Below, piece by piece: positions 1 through 11,125 of a stretch of DNA of 64,000 nt. Positions within the stretch are counted from its first letter, which is position 1, and every line of letters starts with the position of its first letter. The stretch lies in contig OX463815.1 of NCBI GenBank assembly GCA_949825045.1, positions 26,403,356 to 26,467,355 on the forward strand, given 5' to 3'. The notes beneath the pieces were generated by a model. That model did no database searches. It was not told where the DNA came from and saw nothing but the letters and a program-made list of their open reading frames with translations. The position numbers were made by a program, and so were the translations under genes. Source of the stretch: Argyresthia goedartella (Eukaryota > Arthropoda > Insecta > Lepidoptera > Argyresthiidae).

Positions 1-2370
1 GTTGTAGTAGAGAATGCACTGACTCTTGAAAAAATTGCTAACCTTCGTGAGTCTGTGCCGGGGCGCAACTAGTGTGTGTGAATATTTTCAGGTTAACATT
101 ACAGCTATCGCTAAATTTGGAAAATGTTGGAAGGTTCTTGCGTACATACATTATATTTTCGAAAATAAATTTACTATGTCACTTTCTTTAAAAAGCTCTC
201 TTAAGGAGTCTGTGCGTTTAAAATTATAAATCGCTCGAATAGCTCTTTTCCGTAAAATAAAAATTGTTTGAATATCCGCTGCTTTCCCCCACAACAAGAT
301 ACCATAAAACATGACACTATGAAAGTAACTAAAATATACTAGCCTAGATGTAGCCACATCCGTGTTTTGTCTGATGTTCCTGACCGCATAAGCCGCAGAA
401 ATTATTTTTACCAGCTAATTTATTATGTGCTATCAATGGTTATTCCAAGAAACTTCGTATCATTTACTTATTCTAACGTGTTGCTATCTAACACTAAACT
501 GGTCTCAACTTGCCCGGCATTTGGAAGTGAGAATTTGATACACTTGGTTGTACCAGCGTTTAACGTTAAAATATTAACTTTGAACCAATTCAATGTTTAA
601 GACAATAATCCTTTAACATCATCAAAATCTTCTTTTTGTCTTTCAATTTTGAAGACCAGTGAAGTATCATCAGCAAACAACACTATGTCAGTAAATTTCT
701 CCACCATGAAAGGCAGATCCTTAATATATACTAGGAATAACAAAGGGCCTTATATGGAACCTTGTGGAACGCCAAGCTTTACTCCCGATCCATCAGATTT
801 AACGCCGTTGACTTCTGCCTTTTGCATTATATTGCTTAAGTATGATCTTAGTATATCCAACGCATTATTTTTAACTCCGTAATAATTTCATTTCATTAGT
901 AGCGTATCATGACCAACACAATCAAATGCCTTCGACAGATCGCAAAAAACACCGATAGCATCCTGTGCGGACCCCATGCAGAATAAATATGAGATATAAG
1001 GGTAATACCTGCATCCTTAGTCGATTTACCCCTAGTGACACCGTATTGCTTGGCGTGGAGTTGTTTTGTACGGTAGAAGGGTGAGAGCCATTGATTGAAT
1101 ATAATCTTTTCAAATATTTTACTAGTGCTGGAAGAAAAGATATAGGTCTGAAATTTGTAGGATCACCCTTGCCTCCCGACTTGAACAGAGGTATCAGTTT
1201 AATGTGTTTCATAAGGTCTGGGAAAGCTCCCTCATCAACACATTTATTGAATATATAATCTAAGTATGGGGGCGTTATCTAGAATTACTGAACCAATGAC
1301 TTTTACTGATGTACCCCACAGGTCTTCAGTATTATTTTAAGTTAGATTAATCAAACTTTTTGACAATTGCCTGAGGATATACATGATGACATTGAATTCT
1401 ACATAACTGATGCTAGTGCCGTTTTTTTTAACAAAGTATCTACTTCATATAGAAATGAATTAAGACGCTCTGTTGTGAAAAGGGTACATTGGTGAAAATT
1501 TTTTCGAAAGCGCGAGCTACCTCAGCGTTGGATTGAACTACATCATCACCTATCTTTAAGGAGAAATCATTGTCCCTGGGTATAATTTTGCCAGTTGCAC
1601 GGTAAGTTTATTATTCGCAAAACCGTTTCATTTGAATTTTGTATATTTTTATTAATTTGTAAAGATTTTGCAGTTCTACAAACCAATTGAAAATTGTGGA
1701 ATATTTTTTTTAATAATAATAGATTTTTAAAATATACATAAAATATTTAAAATAATAGAAGTTTTAGGTTTTTTGTTCAAAAAGGTCATATAAGATAGCT
1801 CTACTTTTACAAGTTCCAATTACCCAGTCATTTAATTTAGATTTACCGTTGTTGTCAATGACTTTATTTAATTTAAAAACTTTATTGAATTCTTTTTGAA
1901 TACTTTTAAGAAGTCGAAATAGATTTTGTTTGAGTTCTGTTCATAAAAATCCGGTATTGGCAAATTAATGAAATATCTTAGTTTTTCATATACGTCTCTA
2001 GTCTATGGGATTCACAGTCTGTAAAATGATGGATCAGTCTTATCTTTACTAGCAATTGTGAATGAAACTGTTTGACCACTGTGATCGGATGGTAAGCAGT
2101 TAATTACATTTTTACTTGAGAATGCACGGTTACAAAAAACGTTATAGCAAGTTTGGCTGGTAAGTGTAATTTTAGTCGGCTCTAGAAATACATGACATAG
2201 GTATATTAAATGATTTGAACAAAGTTATTATTTGTTGTATCTACAAACAAATCTACATTAATATTGGCACAAATAATAGACTTTTTTCTGTTATTGCATA
2301 GTTTAGTGAGGGCTTTCTCCTTAATTTTCTCAAATATTTCAAAATTGCTATGGCCTATATCTTTGTCGTA
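1..2370 (-). pseudogene. LINE family B ORF2 relic (CR1/Jockey-type)
   Basis: Reverse-strand remains of a non-LTR retrotransposon ORF2 (endonuclease plus reverse transcriptase). Bases 151-357 encode the post-RT segment (SRLVYFSYFHSV, GILLWGKAADIQ, KRAIRAIY), which matches the same region of the intact LINE at 41228-44047. Bases 630-770 cover the palm region that holds the FADD-type motif, read backwards. Bases 1810-1960 and 2040-2365 match, in reverse complement, the endonuclease and linker part of the copy at 23700-24200, for example the segment around the SDH box at about 2070-2100. Many stops and frameshifts mean it is dead. The copy runs off the left edge, so its 3' end is not visible. The mariner begins 160 bp beyond its recognisable 5' part; whether the mariner landed inside this LINE is unclear. 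Family placement in the CR1/Jockey group is inference from motif style. Confidence 0.8.
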
Positions 2371-2721
2371 CTAAGTTTCAGGGTATAACCTTCTCTCTTA
2401 ACCCCCCATTTACATCAACATGCCTATAATGATTCGAAGCGCGACGAAATTATGTGCCGATGTTTATTAAATTATGGATTACTTCTTAAGTATTATGCCT
2501 AGAGCTTTGAAATATACAGTGAACACATATTAGGTCCTCACATATGAAATTGGCGTTTCGCCGTACTGGCTACTTTGATCTCAAATATCTCCTCTATGGT
2601 TAGGAATTCCAAATTCAAATTTATACAGCTATTTACTCATGTATTTGTTTGTGTTTCTAAAATTATAATTCATTTGTTTTTTCCTTAATTGTTTTTTTTC
2701 TTGCGTCACTCAGCTTACAAA

Positions 2722-4804
2722 ATGGAAAACTTGAAATATCGCGTTATTTACGAGTATGAGTTCTACCGTGGCACCAGTGCTGCAGAAACGGCTCGAAGGA
2801 TTAATGATGTGTATGGCGACGGTGCCGCAATAGAAAACACAGTGCGTTTTTGGTTCCAACGTTTTCGTTCTGGAAATTTCGACCTGCAGAACAAGCCGGA
2901 GACCAAAGTTGATAATGAATAAGGTACAGTCGTCTAATAAGGCCCACCAGTTAGCAAGGCCCAGGCGCAGAAAACCGACTTCTATACAGTTGATTTGCGC
3001 GAGCTTCAAAGTACGTATGGAATAGATCAATAGGAACGCAGAAACGCAACAGCGAGCAGCGTGGGGCCGCCATCTTGACAATGACGCCCGATTGTTCGAC
3101 GATGTCGGTCGTGGCCACTGATTACGCTAAATTGTGCGCCCACAAAACGTATGTTTTTACTTGTTTATACTGCGATTTGTAAAAAGATTTTGGTTCAGAG
3201 TGATTATTTGAACATGAATATTTTGATATTTACATAGACATGTGCGATTTCATGTCTATTTATTTCGAAAATGATCAATTTGTGTTGGAAGGCCCATGTC
3301 GTTTAGGAAAGCCCAACAAAATTGTTGCTCGGGCCATTCAAGACTCGGCTGGGCTTTCCAACCCTACTGCAGTCTAATAAAGCCCGCGGGGCTTTCTTAA
3401 CGATATCTGTGTAATAAGGCCCAATGTATGGAAATTAAAAATCAAAAAACTTTGACAATAATTACTCAATTATAGCATGAATAACAATATTTTTTAATAA
3501 AATACTAATATTTATTCACAAAACACCTAAAAAGTCAAAAGCTAGGCTGATTTCCCACACAGTGGAAACGCGTATTTTTCTAACAAATTATTGATGATTT
3601 TAGTTTATGCTTCCCTTTATAATGTTCATGAATATCACAATGTTCATATTTATTCAATCTTTGAGGTCTTTAATGCATACTTTTACGCCAAACGACCTAC
3701 AATCGGCACGGGCCTTATTATCGACACCATTTTTAGTAAAGCCCAAAAAAGAGGTTTTTAAAAACGTTCGAAAAAGTAACTTACCGTCGTTATAGCTATA
3801 AAAGTACATTTATTTGGATTTTGAAATAATCATAACTTTCATTGTAAACCTTTTTTTCCTTGAGGGTGGTTAAATAAAGCTTTGATTTCAATTTGTAAAA
3901 AAGTGGGCCTTACCATATGACGGTACCTTAATTGAAGGCTATTGTGGAAGTGGATCCATCGCAAACCACGTCCGAGTTAGCTGCAGGCTGCGGTGTTAGT
4001 GATAAAACTGTTTTAATCCACTTGAAGCAAATTGGGAAGGTGAAAAAGCTTGAAAGGTGGGTACCTCACGAACTGAGTGAAGCAAATCAACAAACGCGCG
4101 TTGACTGCAGCGTTGCATTACTCACCCAGCACAATAATGATTGGATTTTAAATCGAATCATTACCTGTGATGAAAAGTGGATCCTGTACGAAAATCGGAA
4201 GTGCTCATCGCAATGGCTGAACCCTGCCGAACAAGCCAAACCATGCCCCAAGCGAAAATTGACTCCAAAAAAGTTACCTGTGAGCCTTTGGTGGACTAGT
4301 GCTGTTGTCGTTCACTACAGCTTTCTTAAATCTGGCCAGACGATTACGGCAGATGTCTATTGTCAGCAACTGCAAATCATGATGGAAAAGCTAGCTGCTA
4401 AACAACCAAAGCTGTTCAATCGCTCTAGGCCACTGCTTCATGATAACGCTAGACCACACATTGCACAATAGACGGCTACCATATTAGAGGAGCTTCAATT
4501 GGAATGTCTAAGACATCCACCGTACTCTCCGGACCTTGCTCCAACAGATTACAATTTTTTTCGAAATTTGGATAACTTCTTGGAAGGGAAAAAATTCAAC
4601 TCCGATGGTGCAGTCCAAACCGCCTTCAAAGATTTTATTGATTCCCGTCCGAATGTTTTTTTTAGTAAAGGGATCGAAGAACTACCTATGAGATGGCAAA
4701 AGTGTATAGATAGCAATAGTACATACTTTGATTATATAAATATATTATATAAAAAAAAAAAACGACTATGTTCCTCCCATACAAAACGCCAATTTCATAT
4801 GTAA
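2722..4804 (+). pseudogene. mariner transposase (DD34D), interrupted
   Basis: Cut-and-paste transposase of a mariner, which would bind the TIRs and cleave DNA with three aspartates. The N-terminal part (2722-2919) is the helix-turn-helix domain (ETARRINDVYGDGAAIENT, FWFQRFRSGNFDL). The second part (from the TTG at 3932) has the linker WVPHEL, first aspartate in TCDEKW, second in HDNARPH and third in PYSPDLAPTDY. I count 34 residues between the second and third, the mariner spacing. Two lesions are clear: a 1009-bp element splits codon 67, and an in-frame TAG at 4469-4471 sits just after HIAQ, probably from CAG. Apart from these the frame is open on both sides, so the copy decayed little before it was broken. 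The normal end after YFDY (about 4735) is lost and the frame runs into the TIR. Sequence style resembles the irritans subfamily; that is family knowledge, not a search result. Confidence 0.93.
2921..3929 (+). mobile_element. Non-autonomous DNA element nested in mariner
   Basis: A 1009-bp insertion with imperfect inverted ends. The left end starts AAGGTACAGTCGTCTAATAA and continues GGCCCAC. The right end read inwards starts AAGGTACCGTCATATGGTAA and continues GGCCCAC, giving about 22 of 27 matches. It is flanked by the 3-bp duplication AAT (2918-2920 and 3930-3932). Excising the element plus one AAT restores the mariner frame across the junction exactly (...D N E L K A...), which defines both ends. 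No transposase-like ORF is present. The interior repeats variants of the terminal motif TCTAATAAGGCCC at about 3372, 3411 and (inverted) 3706. Which autonomous family mobilised it is unknown; a 3-bp duplication is known for PIF/Harbinger and CACTA types, but AAT is not their preferred site. Confidence 0.85.
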
Positions 4805-4814
4805 GGACCTAATA

Positions 4815-5295
4815 TTAATCGATTCCTATATCAGATTTTTTGACGTTATACTCCATCCAATTATGTCTCTATTTTGTTGGTAGTCAAAGTACAGCCGTGA
4901 GGAAAAATCGACGTTTCATGGTAGTAATGGATTTTTATTTCTAACACTGTGCAGAATTGTTTATCAAAATTATGGCTGTTATTATCCTAAATATATACCT
5001 TACCAATCTATACATTATTTTACTACACCTACCTAAGTCATCATCACGAACAAACATAAACGGAGTCAAAGACAACACGTCGACTCCAAAACAATGGCCG
5101 CCATAAATACCAATTCGAAGAAATTGATGTTGGAATAGTTGTACAGTGCTACATGGATGTTTTGGCGTGTGACGAAAATCAGAACTAACGCAAAAGCTAC
5201 TCTGTGGTAACTTTGTTGACAGTTCGCTGTGTTTGTTGTGCTAGGTTGTGCTGCGTGGTTAGTTGGAGCTAATAAAATCAATTACTGCGTATACC
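4815..5295. other. Unassigned spacer
   Basis: No ORF, repeat or RNA signal that I can support. Short ORFs on the minus strand here have no recognisable composition or motif. Confidence 0.5.
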
Positions 5296-7020
5296 ATGCC
5301 AAAAATGATTAGAAGTGGTGTTAGAGAGATGGTTCTAAAGGTCAAGGAGTTTTGTATGAAGGAAAAAATAACAATAACTCGATAATTCCGTTTGAAAAAG
5401 TAAATGAGAGGGTCGCCGCTATGACCGATTAGTGATACCATCAAGTGCAGTTCTACTTATCCCAACATATGGTAAAACGTCCTGTCGCGTAGATTCCGAC
5501 TATTCCCTACTGCTCCACTATAGATAGTTGGGGTTGGTTTTCCAAAACTGACAGTTTGATACTTAGTAAAATTGGTTACTAGGGGGTAGATGGGGTTTAC
5601 CTTGAACCATTTATCCAGTTTTTAATATTATGAATTAATTAAACTTACGAATATTATCAGGAGAAACGAAACGTTTTTCGTAAAATTTTGGCTAAGATGA
5701 ATGTCAATTAGACTTAGAATATGTGGAACGGAACGTAACGTCGCTGTTTGAACGTAAAAAAACGTTGCTGGGTTAGTGTGTGTGTGTCAAGTCATTCCAT
5801 TTTTCTTCGAGTTGCGTGAATGTTCTGTCTTGCTTGTTTTGTGCTATTTCGACGACTTTTGCTGTGTTTTTGGACTGCAGGGCAAAGACTGGAAGGCAAA
5901 ATACTGCGGTAGCTTAGGTAAAGGGTAAAGGTTGTGAGCGAAGCGAAGCCCCCTTTATCCTTCGTATTAGGTTGAACATGTAAGAACAACAAAAATAGTT
6001 AAAACTTAATAGGTGTTTGCTGATCCTTTTTTGCTGTGAAAATCAGTATTTTTGATGTGCAATTAAATACTTGCCTTTTTATGAGCCCTAGTAGCCGGAG
6101 CTAAGGCGATTTCGAACATCAATACAAATTACATTTATTATTACAAATACAAACAATTACTTTTTGTAAAAATCCTATAGTAAAAAATAACCTCAAAATG
6201 GATTTTTGAAAATTCATAACAAAAAAACCATGCATTTCCTAGACTGGATATTTTACAGGAGGGGTTACCTACCCTCCCCCCTCCCCCTCCCCCCTCCCAA
6301 CCTCGTACGAAACTGTCACTGTTGGAAAACTTACCCGATAGTTGAGCAAATACCAGTAGACCAATTGGTCATCACGACTATTCCGCCTGCTCAACTTTGA
6401 GTAATTGAGCAATCGAGTTGAGCAGTGGGGAAGTAGGGGCTCTTCTACATTAGGTGTATGTAATGTTGAATAAAACCAACATTCGATCTGTCATTTACAA
6501 ACTTCAAATCTTTCAGGTGTATCTTTACGGAGTGTGACAAGAATAACGGGCGAAACAAAATTGGCAGTTGCATCTTCAACTAAAATTGTTACACCAGGGA
6601 AGATGGGGAAACAAGAAAGGACAAATTTTTGCTGGATAATTTTGATATTGGTGTTTTACGACGAACGATACATGGCTTTTACACCAACAAAAAAGAATTC
6701 CGTCAGTAGGAAAAGTACTCGGTGAACTCCGGAAAAACATTGGATTTGAAGGCAGTTGCGAAATTCTGAGGCAATACACAAAAAAGATTGGTTTCCGATT
6801 TAGGAAAACAAAATTGAATCGGAAAGTGCTAACTGAAAGAAATAATATAAGTGCGTGGCGTGCTCGTTATTTGCAGGCCATCAAGCATTACGAAGAAACA
6901 GAAAAATTACCAGTGGTCTTCTTAGATTAAACTTACATTCATTCTGGCCTCACAGTGGGGAAATGCTGCTGTAATGGTACACGAGAGTCGGTACATTTGA
7001 TACTTCATTCTGCGTGATAG
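5296..7020 (+). pseudogene. IS630/Tc1-like transposase relic with intron-like gap
   Basis: Two separated parts of one insect DDE transposase. Part 1 (5296-5427) is a helix-turn-helix N-terminus: MPKMIRSGVREMVLKVKEF, then after one frameshift IIPFEKVNERVAAMT. Part 2 (6517-7020) resumes with VSLRSVTRITGE and, after another frameshift near 6635, runs through DNFDIGVLRRTIHGFYTN, KVLTERNNISAWRARYLQ and the catalytic block VFLD-stop-TYIHSG. In the family this block reads LDET, so GAA has become TAA at 6928-6930. Joining G5427 to G6517 gives a Gly codon in frame, and 6511-6516 reads TTTCAG, a splice acceptor. The gap is therefore probably an intron whose donor is now ATTAGT. The rest of the catalytic domain is lost after about 7020, where a dispersed repeat begins. 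Family assignment rests on motif recognition only. Confidence 0.75.
5428..6516 (+). other. Intron-like interval inside transposase relic
   Basis: 1089 bp between the two transposase parts. It ends TTTCAG and begins ATTAGT, one base from a normal GTTAGT donor. It holds a pyrimidine tract of CCCTC/CCCCCT type at about 6270-6300 and no coding signal. An alternative reading is that this is a separate insertion, but I see no duplicated target site. Confidence 0.45.
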
Positions 7021-7021
7021 A

Positions 7022-7042
7022 GGGCTGGCCCATCGCCGCGCT
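7022..7042 (+). repeat. Dispersed GGCTAGCCCATCGCCGC repeat fragment
   Basis: GGGCTGGCCCATCGCCGCGC here matches the motif at 28391, 35336, 50716 and 55978. It appears to be the 3' part of the dispersed repeat described at 28310. Confidence 0.6.
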
Positions 7043-7630
7043 GTTTTGAATACGAGAATCGGTTCATATAACGTTTGGGGTTTTTGCGTAGCTCAGGGCA
7101 AGTTAGCAAAAAACAATGAGCCGACGCGTGGGATGGTTCGAGGAAGGTTACAGGTCAGGTTTTTTTTGTCGCATTCCTGCGAGATGTGTAGGGATCCGAG
7201 CTGATTTGGCTGCGCGCTGAATAAAATATGAATAACTAAATAATGGAAGGTTATTATGGAACGATACGGAGAAAGCTATTATGTTGATTGCAAATATACA
7301 ATTGCGATTGAGGTATGAGATGGAGAGTCTGACACGACTAGTATGAATAGCATTCTAGTGGTATTTGCTTCGCGCGCCTAGCGGTCGGGAAGGCTTAATT
7401 AATGGCAACAAGCTTTTATTGGTCAGCGATCAACAGATTCTGTGTATCGGCAGTACCAAATGATTTGAGTGATAACCTACGGTTGATCATAGTGAATATG
7501 CGTACACACAATTTGTAGAACGGCGGATCTGCATGGCATGGTTGAAATTAGACCCTGTGTAGTTAGTGATAAGAAGCTTCGCTTGGGCAGAGCGTGTTCG
7601 CAAAGGATGCCATATTTTTTTCTTTCAGAC
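7043..7630. other. Unassigned, possibly LTR upstream region
   Basis: No ORF or recognisable repeat. Because a promoter-like duplication follows directly, this could be the U3 part of an old LTR, but no TG...CA ends or partner LTR were found. Confidence 0.3.
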
Positions 7631-7880
7631 GTGTGGGGTGTATAAATACGATGGCGGGGGAAGGGAGAGCATTCAGTCTCAGCGTCCAGCTACTGTGACA
7701 GTCGTCTTTCACGAGTTCTAAACAGTTTTGTCTGCCGTGTTACGCGTCAGAACTAGTGTGGGGTGTATAAATACGATGGCGGGGGAAGGGAGAGCATTCA
7801 GTCTCAGCGTCCAGCTACTGTGACAGTCGTCTTTCACGAGTTCTAAACAGTTTTGTCTGCCGTGTTACGCGTCAGAACTA
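7631..7880 (+). promoter_or_regulatory. Perfect 125-bp tandem duplication with TATA/Inr
   Basis: Two head-to-tail copies (7631-7755 and 7756-7880) that I read as identical. Each contains a TATAAATA box (7641-7648 and 7766-7773), followed about 34 bp later by ATTCAGTCTC, a close match to the insect initiator TCAGT (A at 7675 and 7800). This spacing fits a Pol II core promoter. No long ORF follows, so the transcript could be a leader or an LTR R/U5 region rather than a host mRNA. Identity of the copies implies a very recent duplication or an assembly artefact. Confidence 0.65.
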
Positions 7881-9445
7881 TACGAAATTGTGATTGCGAA
7901 GTTTCAGTGGTTTTTCGTGAGTGTCTGAAGCGCCGAGATATACCTCGGTTCCTATCCTTTATATCAACCTACCCCAAATTCCAAAACTATCCTTAGGTCG
8001 TTAGATAATAACTTGTAGGTTAACTGATCTGAGTCTGAGTCTGGGCTTGGAGCGACCCTAAATTCCTTTTTTCCTTCACCATAAGGTTCCTGGATTGGCT
8101 CTTAGGATATTCGCGGGCTAATCCTCTCCTCATTCCTTTCGAGTAGCGAGTTTTGAAATTCCCACACACACAGTCATTAAACATACAAGCACATTCAAAT
8201 CAAACTCAACCATTTTCGAGTGGTGTCGATAATGGACGTGGTATAACACTAGGTTTTTAGACTAGGCTAGACAGGAGTTTAGTTGCGGCTAAACCTAGGT
8301 TGGCAGGGCATAGGGAGACTGTTTGATCGATGAGGTTCCGCGGATGGAAATAACTAGTCAGAACAAAGTTAAACCGGTGTCAACACAGATAACATATCCT
8401 GTTGATATTTTGACATTGTTTAGGACCGGGTAGGTGTTTTGCGTTGCCTTGGGTCAGGTTGGATTCAAGTTGCATCTTTAAATTAAATGTAAATTTCGCT
8501 GGAGGTCTAATGTGTAGGCTGAGTCGGTATATATGATTTGGCTCAGTCGAGGACGTGCTGCGGCTAGTGGAATTCATAGTTCGGTATTTATCGAACTATG
8601 CACTTCGCTATGGTGTGGGTTAGATCTCCTAAACCTAAAGCGCTAATGACTACGTTTCGATAACATCCAGCTCAAATTGCGCAGAGTTGAAGGTTTCAAA
8701 ACGTTACGGACCTTTTGAGGTAACCGCTAGTTCAGAACCCACTTCGGAAAATCAAATCGCAATTGTGTAAACCGGTCTTTTCGGATCGTTATTGCCGTGA
8801 ACCAAATATATAATTGGAACCACCACAAGCCGCTACTAGCGAGCACATGAAATATCATTGAGTACTCACGTCGTAAAACTACGACGGATATCTATACGAT
8901 ATCACAAACAAATATTATAAACTGTGGTCGACCACTAAAAGAAGTTCCAAGCGCCCATATATACAAAAACCAAATGGTACCATCACACATAAAATATAAC
9001 AACGATTGATCTGGCGCAATACACCGCTGACTGATGCGAATTACCGGCTCGCGGACATATATGCTTTCTCTGTCTAACTTGAAACTGTAACTTCCTGAAC
9101 CAAACTTCGTTCGACTATTGTACGCCTAACGAACTTCTCAACGAACGAGAAATTCAGACTTATTATTCTTAACTTACAAATCTTACAGCTGAATCGGGAC
9201 ATCTCATTTTGGGGTAGATAGAATAGACGATCATAGCTACTGATAGCGGTGGCTCGACCTTAGCCTTTGTGCCGTTACACTACATTACAAAATGCATTAT
9301 TTTGAGCACTATGTTATGAGATCCTGGTACCTAGTATATTTACCATGCTTCTTTTCCAAGAGCTTTCAAGATGTTTTTCATAAAGCTTTTGACTTTACTT
9401 CAATAGGTAGGTGCCTTAATTAAATTGTTTACTAAATTGAATCAC
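7881..9445. other. Unassigned 1.5-kb interval
   Basis: No ORF above about 65 codons and no recognisable repeat. If the 7.6-kb promoter is real, this is its downstream transcribed region, with many in-frame stops in all frames. Confidence 0.4.
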
Positions 9446-9712
9446 TAGACGACCCGAATGGTCGAGTCGGCAGTGACCCTGCCTACGAAGCCAAGGGTCC
9501 CGGGTTCGAGTCCCGGTGGGGGCAAATATTTGTTTGACGAGAACGGATGTTTGTATCCTAGTCATGGTTGTTTATCTATCTAAGTATAATATTTATCTAA
9601 ATAAGTATGTGTATCGTTGTCTAGTACCCAAGATACAGGGAATCCTAGTTTGGGGCTAGATCAATATGTGTAAATAGTGTCCAAGGTATTATTATTATTA
9701 TTATTATTATTA
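9446..9712 (+). mobile_element. tRNA-headed SINE with (ATT)n tail
   Basis: The head at 9446-9525 looks tRNA-derived: GAATGGTCGAGTCGGCAGTG (A-box-like) and GGGTTCGAGTCCCGG (B box, the TpsiC arm). It is followed by GGGGGCAAATATTTG. The same head and body recur at 61800-61960. The element ends in an ATT microsatellite at about 9689-9712, a common SINE/LINE 3' end. Pol III transcription and LINE-supplied machinery are family knowledge. Confidence 0.75.
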
Positions 9713-9724
9713 TGTTTTCTTATC

Positions 9725-9904
9725 AATGTCCTTTTAAGTGAAATGACCTATGGCCGTCGTCACACGTGCCGGTTTAAGTATTCTGCGCCGCCCGGCCATC
9801 CGGTGGCGAGGTGTATAGGCACGAGCTTTCATCTTGTACTGCGGCGTAGTTTACCCGGCGAGCTCATACATTTCACCACCGGATACCTGCGCCCGCCGCC
9901 ACTG
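9725..9904. repeat. GC-rich block, possible MITE left part
   Basis: A GC-rich block (GTGCCGG, GCGCCGCCCGG, GCGCCCGCCGCC) in AT-rich surroundings, which leads directly into the hairpin at 9905. It may be one MITE together with the hairpin. No ends could be fixed. Confidence 0.3.
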
Positions 9905-9990
9905 GTGAAAAGGGTCATATTTTCCAGGTTAGCGAATAAGAATTAACAGTAATTCTTATTCGCTAACCTGGAGAATATGACCCTTTTCAC
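9905..9990. repeat. 86-bp near-perfect hairpin
   Basis: Arms 9905-9945 and 9950-9990 (41 bp, one mismatch) with the 4-base loop ACAG. The left arm begins GTGAAAAGGGTCATATTTTC. Confidence 0.9.
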
Positions 9991-10804
9991 GCACAGGCGT
10001 AAATAAGTATGAAGTGCTTTGCGAGATCTGTCCATCGAGGTTCCATAAAATACACGAGGTTAAATCGTATCGTACTCTGTGAGGTTAAATTCCCCAAAGC
10101 GGGTAATATTTCATTAACTGGCAACCCCAATTACACAGTCGCGCCCCCCTGTCAATGTCATCTACCAGCCAAAACACCCATGTAGCACTGTAGTTTTGAT
10201 AAGTACCATAGACACAATATACGATTACGACACTTTCGCTACACCGTTCTCTATTCACAGTTTTATTGAATGTAACAAACGATAGAATATAACCTAATCA
10301 AACCTTTTCAAAACCTCGATTTCGGGCGCTCGCGGTCGGCCTTTTAGGGCTTGCGTGAATAGGCGTAGATTTCATCACTTAATGTTTCACTTTTGGCACA
10401 AAAAAGATAAAATACACAATTACACATTGCTAGAGGATAAATAAATAGAAAAAACTATTTATCACTCACCTTATCGACGAATAAGCGACCAAACAAATTT
10501 TCCAAAGTACGAAACTGTGACGAGACTCTTATTATATGGTACATACAGTACCAACCTACTAACAAGTGTATAGACGGCACAATAAGAGATTTACTGAACG
10601 CGGTCTCTGAGGTTCCATTTCTGGTTCTCTGGGTTTTAGCGTGAATTTTATATAAGTTTCTTAATAGGTGCTCTGCGTCTCTACATGATAATAGATATAA
10701 ATTGTTTTGTTTTGTTTGTTATGTTGTATAGAAACTACATGACAGGGTGATTGATCTCCGCTAGAATAAAAAGGCACCACCTTCCATGCAAATTGAGGCT
10801 GTAC
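9991..10804. other. Unassigned interval
   Basis: AT-rich, no coding signal and no repeat that I recognise. Confidence 0.4.
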
Positions 10805-11125
10805 TTTGGCGCGGCCGCCATCTTGAAATGCAAAATGTACCCTAAATTCTTTACGAGCCGTAAAAAATTAAAGGAAAGGCACTTAATAAAATCACACCCA
10901 TACTGCAAGACTTAAAATTGATCCGGCCGCAAATTTAAAATGCAAATGAACCCAAATTTCGATATTAGCAAACTTGAAAACCTTGAAAACCATACCTAAT
11001 TGCATTTGTTTTTTGACGCAGCTGCCATGTAAAATGAATTGTAAACTCATTTAAATCCCTAAGTTAAATTATATACCTAAAAGTAAACAAATAAATTGTC
11101 TCAGCCGCAATCTTGAAATTAATGT
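10805..11125. repeat. Degenerate tandem array around CCGCCATCTTGAAATG
   Basis: Related strings occur at 10812 (CGGCCGCCATCTTGAAATGC), 10924 (CGGCCGCAAATTTAAAATGC), 11023 (CAGCTGCCATGTAAAATG) and 11102 (CAGCCGCAATCTTGAAATT). Each is followed by A-rich text. The spacing shrinks from 112 to 99 to 79 bp, which suggests an old tandem array with deletions. Confidence 0.5.

Larger units (their letters stand above)
2530..4812 (+). mobile_element. mariner element with intact TIRs
   Basis: Terminal inverted repeats of about 29 bp lie at 2530-2558 (begins TTAGGTCCTCACATATGAAA) and 4784-4812 (ends TATGTAAGGACCTAA), with one mismatch. A TA target duplication flanks both ends (2528-2529 and 4813-4814), as expected of the Tc1/mariner superfamily. 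Removing the nested element at 2921-3929 and one AAT leaves about 1.27 kb, the usual mariner length. The copy is complete but dead, because the transposase carries an internal stop and a 1-kb insertion. Confidence 0.95.

Noticed and set aside
9446..9530. tRNA gene
   Set aside because: A-box and B-box are present, but the acceptor stem does not pair well, the sequence continues into a repeat body and (ATT)n tail, and the same unit recurs at 61800.
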